Below are positions 46,503 through 56,034 of a stretch of 64,000 nucleotides of DNA, in pieces; within the stretch, counting starts at the first letter, position 1; each line of letters opens with the position of its first letter. This stretch comes from Kazachstania africana CBS 2517 (lineage: Eukaryota > Ascomycota > Saccharomycetes > Saccharomycetales > Saccharomycetaceae). The translations under genes were made by a program, and so were the position numbers. The notes beneath the pieces are model-generated. The model saw only the letters and a program-made list of their open reading frames with translations, made no database searches and had not been told where the DNA came from. The stretch is from positions 186,001 through 250,000 of the forward strand of contig NC_018943.1 in assembly GCF_000304475.1 (NCBI RefSeq), given 5' to 3'.

Positions 46503-46684
46503 ATACATATAGTCACATAGTAATAGTATTCATTTTTTTTAGTCGCAGCAGTTCTCTTCGATCTTAGTCATCGCTTGGCCTTTGTATCAGAGATCTCGAG
46601 GCAGGCAGGAAAAAAAAGATCCAAAGTTACTTTGAATAAGACTACAAGAAGTGTTGTAAGTAAAAGGTCTAACCAGGATAAACG

Positions 46685-48055
46685 ATGTCAACTGCCCATG
46701 AGATTGCTTTAAAAGCACGTGCCGCTGGTAACATTTTGAAAACTGTTGATAATGCAAATCGTTCTGAGATTTTACGCAAGATTCACGATGCTTTAAAAGA
46801 AAAGGCATCAATCATTGAAGAGGCTAATAAGAAAGATTTGACAGTTGCTAAAGAAACTGGTTTAGTCGATTCCTTATTGAAGCGTCTTGATCTTTTCAAA
46901 GATGATAAATTCGATGTTATGTTACGAGGTATTTTAGATGTAGCAAAGTTGGAAGACCCAGTCGGTAAGGTCAAGATGGCTAGAGAATTAGATGAGGATT
47001 TAACTTTGTACCAGATTACTGCACCAGTTGGTGTCCTTTTGGTTATTTTTGAATCACGCCCAGAGGTTGTTGCCAATATCACTTCATTATGTATCAAGAG
47101 TGGTAATGCAGGTATATTGAAAGGTGGTAAAGAATCTGTTAACACATTTAGAGCTATGGCTGCCGTTATCAACTCGACCATTGAACAAAATGTAGCAACC
47201 ACTGGTATTCCAATGGGTGCAGTTCAATTAGTTGAAACTAGGGAAGACATTGCAGACTTATTAAAGGAAGATGAATTGATTGATCTTGTGGTTCCAAGAG
47301 GATCAAATGCATTAGTTAGAAATATAAAAAATACAACAAAAATTCCAGTTTTAGGTCATGCGGATGGTATTTGTTCAGTCTATATCGATGAATTTGCAGA
47401 CTTAACTAAGGCTAAAAGAATTGCCTTTGATGCCAAGACCAACTATCCAGCTGGTTGTAATGCAATGGAAACTTTACTAATCAATCCAAAAGCTGCGTCA
47501 TGGTGGGAAATCTTGGAAAACTTATCTCGTAACGGTGATGTTGTAGTACATGTCACAAAGGACGTTAAGGAAGCGTACATTTCTAAATTAGAGGAACTTG
47601 GCAAATTGGACGATGTTTTGAAATCTAAAATTGCAGATGCCAAGGAAAATGAGGATTTTGATAAGGAATTTTTGTCTTTAGATTGTGCAGTCAAGTTTGT
47701 TGCATCTACTCAAGAAGCTATTCAACATATCAACTTACATTCTTCAAAACACACTGAATGTATTGTCACCGAAAATAATGAAAACGCAGAGAAGTTCCTA
47801 AAGGGTATTGACTCCTCCGGTGTCTATTGGAATGCATCTACTAGATTTGCGGATGGTTTTAGATACGGTTTTGGTACGGAAGTTGGTATTTCAACCTCGA
47901 AAATCCATGCCCGTGGGCCAGTTGGTTTAGATGGTTTAGTCACTTACCAATATCAAATCAGAGGTAACGGTAATATTGCAGCTGACTATTTGGGTGCCGG
48001 TGGTGAGAAGGCATTCATTCACAAAAATTTAGATATTAAAAACATAAAATTATGA
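46685..48055 (+). CDS. PRO2: Gamma-glutamyl phosphate reductase
   Basis: A 456-residue cytosolic enzyme that reduces gamma-glutamyl phosphate to glutamate-5-semialdehyde, the second step of proline synthesis. Family signatures are clear: GVLLVIFESRPEVVANI near residue 115, KGGKESVNTFRAM, the catalytic Cys258 in NYPAGCNAMETLL, and the C-terminal GVYWNASTRFADGFRYGFGTEVGISTSKIHARGP split over about 375-410. Length matches S. cerevisiae (456). The ATG at 46685 is the first in frame. It is downstream of FRT1 on the same strand, as on chromosome XV, and convergent with MAK16, a chromosome I gene in S. cerevisiae. Confidence 0.97.
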   Translation: MSTAHEIALKARAAGNILKTVDNANRSEILRKIHDALKEKASIIEEANKKDLTVAKETGLVDSLLKRLDLFKDDKFDVMLRGILDVAKLEDPVGKVKMARELDEDLTLYQITAPVGVLLVIFESRPEVVANITSLCIKSGNAGILKGGKESVNTFRAMAAVINSTIEQNVATTGIPMGAVQLVETREDIADLLKEDELIDLVVPRGSNALVRNIKNTTKIPVLGHADGICSVYIDEFADLTKAKRIAFDAKTNYPAGCNAMETLLINPKAASWWEILENLSRNGDVVVHVTKDVKEAYISKLEELGKLDDVLKSKIADAKENEDFDKEFLSLDCAVKFVASTQEAIQHINLHSSKHTECIVTENNENAEKFLKGIDSSGVYWNASTRFADGFRYGFGTEVGISTSKIHARGPVGLDGLVTYQYQIRGNGNIAADYLGAGGEKAFIHKNLDIKNIKL

Positions 48056-48380
48056 GAAAAGAAATGCATAACTAAGTAAAAGCAAAAGACCTTTATATGT
48101 CAACCTATATAAAATGATATGACTGAAGAATTTATAAACATCTTACTCAGACCTGAAGTGGAGGTGCTGTGATGACTGTGCTGTTTGATATCCTTTGAGA
48201 TAATCTTGAATATAATTTAGTATACAGAGTTTTGTGAGGAAAAGGAGCTCTCCAGTGTGATTATTTATTTTATATACATAGGTTGATAACTTGAGTCAAA
48301 AAAAGTGTAATCACCTCAGGAACCAATGAGGACCCAAAAAATCCATGCAGACGATGATGGAACCGTTAAAATTTAAGCTA
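48056..48380. other. Intergenic region between convergent PRO2 and MAK16
   Basis: About 325 bases serving as shared 3' region. TATATA and T-rich stretches typical of yeast polyadenylation signals are present. No gene is seen. Confidence 0.5.
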
Positions 48381-49298
48381 TTAATTAGCAGTTTCTTGTA
48401 GTGATGGTGGTAACTCACGTTCTTCTTCAAATTCAATCTCAACCTTAGGACGCTTACCCTTTGCAGTCTTAGATCTCTTACGTTTCTTGGAGTTTTCGGC
48501 ATCTTCTTCATCGCTGTCACTGCTATCACTATCACTGTCACTTTCTTCATCTGATGAGTAATCATCTCTGTCGGAATCAGCTAACCATTTTTCTAGATCT
48601 TCAACGTTAACATACTCGTTGTCACCATCATCAGCAACGTACTCGACTTCACCTTCGTCACTTTCTTCCTCCTCTTCCCAGTCTTCCTCTTCTTCAACTT
48701 CATTTTCATCATCCAATTTACCCAGGACTTTCTTCCAAATCTTTTCATCCACATTTAATGGTTTATCACCGTAAGCACCACTCTTCAATCTATCTAACAA
48801 TTCCTTTTCGATGGCCTTTTCGATCTTAGCCGCAGCTAAAGCCTTTCTTTCTCTATTCTCTTCTCTTCTCTTGACCTTTGGAGCAACACCGACATAGTGT
48901 CTCTCCTCTTCTCTCAGAGCTAGACGTCTTTCCGTAATGGCCACCTGTGTCAATTTGGTAAACCTTTGTTTACATTTATGACGGAAGAAATTATTCCAAT
49001 GTAAAAGCTGATCATCAATCTGTTTTAGAGCCTTCGAATAGTTTTTCGATAGTTTAATTCTCTCCCATAGCTTCGCTGGTGTATGTGCTCTTTCTGGGGT
49101 CTTCATGTACAAATATATTCTACCTTTGTCACTTCTCACCGTGGCATACTTTGAATTTGCTAGAGGACAGGATTGTCTAGTACACAGACCAGTAACATTG
49201 TATGGATCTCTGCAAAAAGTTTGACCACTTGGGGACTTGATTCTGTGGGAACAAAAACTTTGATTTATAACCTGCCAAACGATCTCATCAGTCGACAT
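48381..49298 (-). CDS. MAK16: 60S ribosome assembly factor Mak16
   Basis: A 305-residue essential nucleolar protein, orthologue of YAL025C/Mak16, needed for early 60S subunit assembly. The start [21 protein letters not shown] is nearly invariant in the family. Four Cys residues within the first 45 ([32 protein letters not shown]) are a conserved cluster. The middle is basic with [21 protein letters not shown], and residues 195-275 form an acidic Glu/Asp/Ser stretch. The end is basic ([15 protein letters not shown]) and contains a nuclear localisation type sequence. Length equals S. cerevisiae (306). A perfect RRPE lies 83 bases upstream. Confidence 0.98.
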   Translation of the reverse strand: MSTDEIVWQVINQSFCSHRIKSPSGQTFCRDPYNVTGLCTRQSCPLANSKYATVRSDKGRIYLYMKTPERAHTPAKLWERIKLSKNYSKALKQIDDQLLHWNNFFRHKCKQRFTKLTQVAITERRLALREEERHYVGVAPKVKRREENRERKALAAAKIEKAIEKELLDRLKSGAYGDKPLNVDEKIWKKVLGKLDDENEVEEEEDWEEEEESDEGEVEYVADDGDNEYVNVEDLEKWLADSDRDDYSSDEESDSDSDSSDSDEEDAENSKKRKRSKTAKGKRPKVEIEFEEERELPPSLQETAN

Positions 49299-49714
49299 CT
49301 CTCAATTCTATTTCAATCACACACCTCTGCCTTACTAAAACTCTTGCTTCATATATAGTTAAAGCTCATCTCATCCACTAAAAATTTTTCAGCATATCAA
49401 AAAAAAAAAAAAAAGAAAAATTTTCGTAACATCCACACATCAAAAAAAATACAGAAAGTATGAAAAATTGAATATTTAGACTTTAAAGAGGTGTGTGAGT
49501 CAGCTTAGACAGAGTTAGAAGTTATATATACTAATAAGTCTAGTGTACGGCAACGGTAAGACTGCTGGATAGTTTTACCCGAGAAAGACAGTTTATTGTA
49601 CATTAATTTAGCTAGTTTCATAGCATCTAGCATTCGTTTCTGTAAGAACAGGTATCACTGGTACGGCTGGACTACCTTAAATTCTCATCATACCAGAAGC
49701 GTTTCCGTGTATAA
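49299..49714. other. Divergent promoter region MAK16 / LDB19
   Basis: About 415 bases holding the MAK16 RRPE, a run of 15 A residues near 49400, and the LDB19 promoter with a TATATA box near 49524. No gene is seen. Confidence 0.5.
49381..49391 (-). promoter_or_regulatory. RRPE upstream of MAK16
   Basis: On the MAK16 strand this is TGAAAAATTTT, a perfect RRPE, 83-93 bases upstream of the ATG. A partial PAC-like GATGAGATGAG lies between it and the gene. It agrees with MAK16 being a ribosome-biogenesis gene. Confidence 0.65.
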
Positions 49715-52111
49715 ATGGTACTGAAAAAGCTTGCACCTACTACATCTGCTCCCGGTATGAGGACCCATTCGGGCAATAATAACGATGACCTGTCTTTACG
49801 GCAAAGGATGGACTCTCCCATCGCTTTATCTTTGAGCGTAGAATCTCCTCCATGTGTCATGTATGGGCCTGCTATCGATTCACCAGGTGCTATCTTATCG
49901 GGTGTGTTGACGTTAACGATAAAGAACCCGGCAAAGACGAGGAGGAAAGTTTCCTCGAATAAATCTGGTGCTAATTCTTTGAAAGCGACCTTAAGTAGTG
50001 GTAATGAGCAATCTAGGAAGAAAAATGCCATTGGAACAAGTCTTTCGAGTTATTTTGGTTTCTCCTCTGCTACAAACTCTTCAGTGAAACAAAACATGGC
50101 GTCAACTTCTTCTAGTGCTATGGAGAAAGGATCTTCTTACAAGAATTTGACAATAAAATCTGTTTCTCTAAAATTCATACAAAAAATTCATTTTAGTAAA
50201 CCTTTTGTACCAGAAAACCATCATATACAATCATGTGCAAATTGTAAAAGGAAAATCACGGAAATGAAGCAATGGAAGATCCAAGAAACCTCAATAGTAA
50301 AGCCCATTGGTGATCATTCATACCCTTTCTCTTATCTGGTGCCTGGTTCGATCCCTTCCACTTCATCTCTTGGATTAAGTGCAGAAACTCAAATCAAATA
50401 TGAATTACTCGCCACTGTGAAATATAAGGATCCATTTAATTCTGGGAAAGATAATTTGGTAAATCTAGTCATGCCGGTTCCAATAACCAGGAGCTTACAT
50501 AAAGGACCTGATAAAAATTCATTAAGGGTTTTCCCACCTACTGAACTAACTGCTGCAGCTGTCTTACCAAGTGTTGTATTCCCAAAATCAACCTTTCCAT
50601 TGGAAATGAAGTTAGATGGTGTATCATTGGGCGACAGAAGGTGGAGAATGCGTAAATTGAGTTGGAGATTGGAAGAAACAACACGTGTGAGAAGCAATGC
50701 TTGTTCTGCTCATAAAGCAGATTTACAAAAGTTGGAGAATGAAGTCAAGCAGAAAGAGATTGAGAGGGGTAAGAAACCTCGTCATAACATCAAAAGATAC
50801 GGTGATGTCGGCCCACAAATCAGAGTGGCAGTTAGCTCCCCTGAGAATATGCCCTTGCAACGATTGAGGAACAATGACAACTCGAACAATCGATCTTCAA
50901 ACGGATCAAATATGGAATCTGGTGCCCAATCATCCTCTCAACCTGCAAGTGCTACTAGTAACACTAGCCCATCGAGAAGACCTCAATCCAGTCAAGATAT
51001 GGATGATGACGATGATGAAACCGACCAGTCCACTATTCCTTTTATTCATCCAAGCGATGACGCCCTTAGACAAGAGGTGTTGCGGCAACAGCAGCAGGCA
51101 AGAGAAGAACGTTTGGAACAGGAGTTCAAAAATAATAATAGTACATTATTTACTGAAGAAGTCAGAATAATATCAGAGGGTGAAATGAAAAGTGGCTGGA
51201 AAACAGATTTCCATGATAAGGGTCAAATTGAACTTGTCACGGAAATTGACTGTATGTCTTTGAATTCAGGAGTTTCGAATGCTGTGAGGTTTGTTTCTAC
51301 AGCAAAGTCGAACAATGATATCGATAAAAGAAGGCAGTCTAGGATAAATATTGCAGCTGATATTCAAGATCCGGACCTCGGTATTTACGTTAATCACATT
51401 CTTGCTGTTGAGATCGTGGTTGCTGAAGAAGCGCTGCATTATGCAAGTGGGCAGCCTATCAAAGTTAAATCTAGTCAAGCTGATCCTCCTCCAAGCAATA
51501 AATCGAATCCAGAATCAAATGCCGATCAGAGATTAGCCGAATTATCGCCAATGTTTGCCAATAGAACTGCACCAAAGGCGAGGGCTCTAACTTCCTCAAG
51601 GACGGCCACTGATAATATGGAAAATGATCCCAACAATTCAAGTACAAAGATTGTTAGTGTGCCAACAGGAGCCGCAAGAGTATTAAGAATGCAATTTAGA
51701 TTGAATGTAGCAGAAAGATCAGGTTTAGGGATTTCGTGGGATGACGAAGTCCCACCGCTGTACCAAGACATCAAAGAGCAATCGCCACCTGATTATGTCT
51801 ATGCAGTGAAATCTACAGATGCAAATTCCAAGACTGTAAGCGAATCCGATGGGATGAAATCTAATGAGAGTGATATCCTGGAATTAAGAAAAGTAATGAC
51901 CATAGCGGTGCCACCATTAGCACATGCTCATGATGCAGGTACCAAGGAAAGAAGAATGTCTCTGGCAGATTCCCAGTCGCCAAGCTCAGACCACCTCAAA
52001 AGTTTGCGAGGCACCCCACAATTTGGTGGGCAAAGACTTTCGCCATCCAATACAACAACCGTTGTTAGAAATATCTCACATGCGTTAGATGGAGATACAA
52101 TCACTCAATAA
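49715..52111 (+). CDS. LDB19: Alpha-arrestin Ldb19 (Art1), Rsp5 adaptor
   Basis: A 798-residue alpha-arrestin, orthologue of YOR322C/Ldb19 (Art1), which recruits the ubiquitin ligase Rsp5 to plasma-membrane amino-acid permeases for endocytosis. The N-terminal arrestin fold contains GPAIDSPGAILSGVLTLTIKN near residues 50-70 and PFSYLVPGSIPSTSSLGLS near 205-225. The second arrestin part follows with LPSVVFPKSTFPLEMKLDGV near 280. An extended Ser/Asn/Pro-rich linker lies near 380-460. Two PPxY motifs that bind Rsp5 WW domains are PPLY at residues 680-683 and PPDY at 691-694. Length agrees with S. cerevisiae (818). A Lys-rich NVKQK-type stretch near 345-360 may be the ubiquitination site region; this is inference. 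Confidence 0.94.
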   Translation: MVLKKLAPTTSAPGMRTHSGNNNDDLSLRQRMDSPIALSLSVESPPCVMYGPAIDSPGAILSGVLTLTIKNPAKTRRKVSSNKSGANSLKATLSSGNEQSRKKNAIGTSLSSYFGFSSATNSSVKQNMASTSSSAMEKGSSYKNLTIKSVSLKFIQKIHFSKPFVPENHHIQSCANCKRKITEMKQWKIQETSIVKPIGDHSYPFSYLVPGSIPSTSSLGLSAETQIKYELLATVKYKDPFNSGKDNLVNLVMPVPITRSLHKGPDKNSLRVFPPTELTAAAVLPSVVFPKSTFPLEMKLDGVSLGDRRWRMRKLSWRLEETTRVRSNACSAHKADLQKLENEVKQKEIERGKKPRHNIKRYGDVGPQIRVAVSSPENMPLQRLRNNDNSNNRSSNGSNMESGAQSSSQPASATSNTSPSRRPQSSQDMDDDDDETDQSTIPFIHPSDDALRQEVLRQQQQAREERLEQEFKNNNSTLFTEEVRIISEGEMKSGWKTDFHDKGQIELVTEIDCMSLNSGVSNAVRFVSTAKSNNDIDKRRQSRINIAADIQDPDLGIYVNHILAVEIVVAEEALHYASGQPIKVKSSQADPPPSNKSNPESNADQRLAELSPMFANRTAPKARALTSSRTATDNMENDPNNSSTKIVSVPTGAARVLRMQFRLNVAERSGLGISWDDEVPPLYQDIKEQSPPDYVYAVKSTDANSKTVSESDGMKSNESDILELRKVMTIAVPPLAHAHDAGTKERRMSLADSQSPSSDHLKSLRGTPQFGGQRLSPSNTTTVVRNISHALDGDTITQ

Positions 52112-52228
52112 AAAAGCATATAAAGCACTTAATTTGTAATTTTAACATATTTTCAAAAAAAAACGACAGCGCATTATATTACTGTATATATTCGTAAAAA
52201 GGGAAAGTAGAACTGTATATAGAGCTTT

Positions 52229-54490
52229 TTAACCTTTTCTATCATCGCGAACAATTGTCCAGGAACTTAACCAATTCAGATACTCGTAGTCAGAGATTGG
52301 GCCTACCATACCAAAAGAGATTGGAGAAAAGTAGTAGAAACATGCGACTACAGCGGCGAAGTAAGAAATGAAGATTAACCATTTAATTGGTGCCCTCATG
52401 TTGCATAGTTGCAAGAATGCATCAAAAGCATAAGCTAAGATGATTAAAGCAAAGTATAAGGCCGGTAAATAATGGTGCACGTATGTGACTCTTGACATGA
52501 TAACGAAAGGCATGTAATGTAAACCCCAGCAAAGTAATGGGTAAAATGCACCCATCATGAAAGTATTCAAATCTTTGTTTGACTTGAAGTTAATCATCTG
52601 CCTATTCCATCTTAAAAATAGTACAACAACGGTCACCATACAACCTAATACAGCAATAGTTGAAGCCCAGGTAGAGGCAGGGGTACCTAATAAATAATAC
52701 TTGATATTTTCATCACCCCATCCACACATTCTTAATCCAACATGTAAGGATGGCCATTCCCAAGCAGATGAGCCCAGAGTATCAAACTTTTCGGAATCTG
52801 GGATCAACGCATTGTTCGTAGCCATCATCGCTAAATTCAAATGAATGAAATCCTTCAAAAAATTTGTTTTTGGATATTCGAAATCATCAGGTCTTGGTGG
52901 TAACAAGGAATTTTCGTGCGTCTCAATATTCCACCATGTTCTCTTGTCTCTCTTGAATGGGTTTTTCAAGCATGCAACTTCAGATTGTCTGAAACCCCAT
53001 TCAGGTAAGTGGTTCCCGGTTTGGGCAAGGTAACAACCTAATTGAACACTCTTGATTCTGAAGGAGGAAGTCAATGGATGAAGCCTGGTCTTATTTTCGG
53101 AACCTCTTTGGTCAACAATTTCGATTAACCAATCGTCGTGGGCGTCACCAATATTTGCATCACCGTAAGCAGAGACTTCCCATTCGGATTTCGTAACAGG
53201 AGCTTGAACTGGATGGGTATGTAGATTTCTACCCGTGTTTTTATGGACAAGTCTATAGATACCATCAGCTTCAATGTACTCTATGTTGGTATCATTTTCC
53301 TCTTTTCTGTAACCCTTTTCAGTCAAGGCTCTTGGTAAATCAAAGAACCAATCATTATTAGAGTCGCTGTAACCGTAACAAGTAACTTGTTGTTGCTTGG
53401 AGCCTTCAGGGAAAGTTTGGACGTGTGAATGTAGAAGAGAGCCACCAAGAGCTTGGTTTTTTATAGAGAGTATTGAAGAGCGTAGAGCAATATCTCTTGG
53501 GCCCTGGCCAACTTCAGTGCCGATTAATCTAGCTTGGAACAATGAAGGCATGTTTGAATCACCAGTACCGGAATGTGACAGTAGGATGAAATGAATTTTG
53601 AAACATAGAAGAAAGACGAGGAATGGGAATACTATCAAGCAAACAATTCTTGCCAACCAATGGTTGATATAAGTCTTCCAGGACATTTTTTTGTCTCCTA
53701 AAAAGCTCCATAGATCAATGACGGTGTAAATTCCCACAAGAGTAATAACGAAAAGACCAACCATCTTGACAGAAATTGCACAGCCTAAACTAATACCTGT
53801 GATGGCCAACCATTTCCACCATCTTAGAGAAAATGGATGTGACCTTTGATTATGGAATTTGACAAATGCAAAAAAGGATAAAACAGTGAAAAATAGTAGC
53901 ATAGAATCCAATAAGATAAATCTTCCTAAAGTTGTGAATGAATTTTCAAAAAGAACTAAAGAGGTGAATAACCAAACAACAGGTAAACTGAAGCCGATTT
54001 CTTTTGCCGTAAAGTAGGCAATAGGAACACATAAGGCTGAGAAACTAGCATTAAATATTCTCATCTTGACATAATCAATGTAGTCTGGATAAGGTTCTCC
54101 AGATGGGAAATCCCAAGATCCGTTATAGCCTGCCAAGTAACCAGAGAGCCCCACAAGCATTTTACCCAAAGGAGGATGGACATCGTGATAAAATTCATGT
54201 CTTAAATAGTAAGAACCGAATTTACCGAAATGTGCTTCATCCCAGACAACGTGGTCGTTGATACCAATTTTATACATTCTAACGAACAAGGCTAACGCTG
54301 TAAAGATGATTGGCATTACAATTGATTCGAATCTCAGTAAGCCATTTTTATCGCTTTTAGTTAATTTGGTATAATCTTCCTCTTCTTCCTCTGGAATTTC
54401 ATCAGAGGAATTCAAAGTGTCATTGATCTTCTCAGATTTTCTTGACTTCAATTTTGCAGCAGGAGTTGCTTCATATCCCGTTGAAGACAT
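52229..54490 (-). CDS. PMT2: Protein O-mannosyltransferase, PMT2 family
   Basis: A 753-residue ER membrane enzyme that transfers mannose from dolichyl-phosphate-mannose to Ser/Thr of secretory proteins. It has an N-terminal cytosolic tail and about 11 membrane segments. The first luminal loop carries the catalytic-loop sequence [31 protein letters not shown], seen in parts at residues about 78-108, with the Asp-Glu pair. Three MIR motifs lie in the large luminal loop, about residues 325-520 ([39 protein letters not shown]). The C-terminus has [19 protein letters not shown]. It is next to LDB19, which is the PMT3 side in S. cerevisiae; PMT2 and PMT3 are duplicates, and I cannot say which track this is, so the symbol is for the family. 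Confidence 0.93.
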   Translation of the reverse strand: MSSTGYEATPAAKLKSRKSEKINDTLNSSDEIPEEEEEDYTKLTKSDKNGLLRFESIVMPIIFTALALFVRMYKIGINDHVVWDEAHFGKFGSYYLRHEFYHDVHPPLGKMLVGLSGYLAGYNGSWDFPSGEPYPDYIDYVKMRIFNASFSALCVPIAYFTAKEIGFSLPVVWLFTSLVLFENSFTTLGRFILLDSMLLFFTVLSFFAFVKFHNQRSHPFSLRWWKWLAITGISLGCAISVKMVGLFVITLVGIYTVIDLWSFLGDKKMSWKTYINHWLARIVCLIVFPFLVFLLCFKIHFILLSHSGTGDSNMPSLFQARLIGTEVGQGPRDIALRSSILSIKNQALGGSLLHSHVQTFPEGSKQQQVTCYGYSDSNNDWFFDLPRALTEKGYRKEENDTNIEYIEADGIYRLVHKNTGRNLHTHPVQAPVTKSEWEVSAYGDANIGDAHDDWLIEIVDQRGSENKTRLHPLTSSFRIKSVQLGCYLAQTGNHLPEWGFRQSEVACLKNPFKRDKRTWWNIETHENSLLPPRPDDFEYPKTNFLKDFIHLNLAMMATNNALIPDSEKFDTLGSSAWEWPSLHVGLRMCGWGDENIKYYLLGTPASTWASTIAVLGCMVTVVVLFLRWNRQMINFKSNKDLNTFMMGAFYPLLCWGLHYMPFVIMSRVTYVHHYLPALYFALIILAYAFDAFLQLCNMRAPIKWLIFISYFAAVVACFYYFSPISFGMVGPISDYEYLNWLSSWTIVRDDRKG

Positions 54491-55266
54491 GTTGAGAACT
54501 TTAAAATAAGGGAACTTACCTTTATGATGTAAAATTATTTAAATAGTTTCTTACTTCAAAGTTTGGCGATGAAGAACAACAGTTATACGGGCTGGTTGAT
54601 TAGTTTGTTCCCCAATTGTGAATTATTCGTGTCAGAATAAAATACCAGGTTCTGTTGATAGATTGGTGTTTTCAATGGATTTTTCTTAAATGTATAGCGT
54701 GTCTAATTAATCCGTTTCAATCTTTTGACGTGTTATTTTTCTGCGATTTTTCACTTTCCTACAGGTGGTGATATTTGTTACCCGAACGGGCAATGCAGAC
54801 CTTGTGGACAGACCACGATCATACTTTGTAAGGTAGGAGATCAACTAAGTATGCCGAAAGTAGACCTGTACAGTCAAATAGAGGCACACAGTATTATTTG
54901 TCACACTATTGTGCACCATACTGCGTACGCTGACTTATTGAAGGAAGCGATGAGCCTGTTGAAAGCGTAAGACGGCAATCGATGTCGAGAAAGAAGCTGG
55001 TTATGAGGACATTACATGTAAAGAGTGTATGGAAAGCGTTCAGTTAATATTTGAGTAGTCATTAAGAGTACAACATCCATTTTTCTTTTTCATTAGTATG
55101 GTATAACCAAGGCGACGTACGTCTGACAGCCTTTCCTCGAACGACGAGCAGCAATACACGCGACAGTAACAGAATATGAGCACATTTATAATAGACTATC
55201 ATTAATAAACTTGGATGGAACGTGTTAAAGGAGCCCTTCTTTCACGAATCGACCCTACCATCTTTT

Positions 55267-55276
55267 TAGCCGCCGA
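55267..55276 (+). promoter_or_regulatory. Perfect URS1 (Ume6 site) TAGCCGCCGA
   Basis: Ten of ten bases match the URS1 consensus bound by Ume6, which represses early meiotic and metabolic genes in mitosis. It sits about 770 bases from both PMT2 and GSH2, farther than usual, so its target is unclear. A CCGAACTTCGG palindrome overlaps it. Confidence 0.45.
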
Positions 55277-55740
55277 ACTTCGGCTCTTCAAATAACATAA
55301 ATCTCTCAACTGCACGGTCTGCCCTCAAAGGACTGTGCTCCCCCTAGATTTCAGACCTTACGCAGCACTCTTTATCGCTCATTCTGGCAGCAATTCTTGT
55401 AATACCACACCGTTTCTTAAAGCAACCCTAACAGAAGTACTCTCTTCTTACAACTTAGGCTCTTTTCCAGAAAGCAAAAAACTGACGGCGACACCGAAAC
55501 TTTTAAAGCGAGAAAATATTTCAAATTTTTAAGAGCTTCTCTCTTTCCCTTTCTTTGCACAAATTGCAAGTCAAGCAAACGCATCATACAAGACATCTAG
55601 AAGAGTGTCCTCTTTATTTGTAATGTATGTCGATATATCACAAGTTTGAAATGGAATGTTCTTTTATTCAGATATAGAAGTAAAAAGGTTTTTTCTCCCA
55701 TAGTCTTTTTATGATACTACCCATTCCTAGATTAATAATC

Positions 55741-55853
55741 AAGAAGTCTATACATATTTCCCGTACGAAATATCTGCTGCTCACAACTTCGTAACAGCAG
55801 ATATGTATGTTAAACTTAACGTATTCTATGTGAATACGGGAAAGGTACTTCTT
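55741..55853. repeat. Nested inverted repeat, three stems
   Basis: Three nested perfect stems are present: AAGAAGT (55741-55747) with 55847-55853; TTTCCCGTA (55757-55765) with 55835-55843; and ATATCTGCTG (55770-55779) with 55795-55804, whose loop is 15 bases. Bases 55810-55820 add a small GTTAA/TTAAC pair. A transcript of either strand could fold into a long hairpin. It is not obviously a tRNA or known snoRNA and lies about 180-290 bases upstream of GSH2. Confidence 0.7.
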
Positions 55854-55890
55854 AACATCCTAATCAGATCACATATTTTCTTCACTCTTG

Positions 55891-55898
55891 TTACGTAA
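55891..55898 (+). promoter_or_regulatory. Yap-type site TTACGTAA upstream of GSH2
   Basis: The palindrome TTACGTAA, a Yap-family response element form, is 137 bases upstream of the GSH2 ATG. GSH2 and other glutathione genes are controlled by Yap1 in response to oxidants in S. cerevisiae. Binding is inferred. Confidence 0.45.
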
Positions 55899-56034
55899 AA
55901 TTTTTCACCTGTGAATTTCATATTCCATCGCATCGATGAATATCAAAAAAATTTTCAGTACTATATAAATGAATGTCACTTTGCGAGAAGTGTAGTCGAA
56001 ACTATTACATAAGAGACCATCCTCATTCGCAATC

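Larger units (their letters stand above)
54491..56034. other. Long gene-free region between PMT2 and GSH2
   Basis: About 1.5 kb with no convincing gene. Short frames at 54725-54970 and 55335-55532 have no ATG-supported or family-like product. It contains a perfect URS1 site (55267-55276), a nested inverted repeat (55741-55853), and a Yap-type site (55891-55898). In the likely ancestral order several genes (FUN26, CCR4, ATS1, FUN30) stood between PMT and the LDS/PSK genes; they are absent, so this may be the scar of their loss. Confidence 0.5.

Noticed and set aside
54725..54970. 81-codon frame upstream of GSH2
   Set aside because: It starts at TTG, not ATG, and has no recognisable sequence; I treat it as chance.
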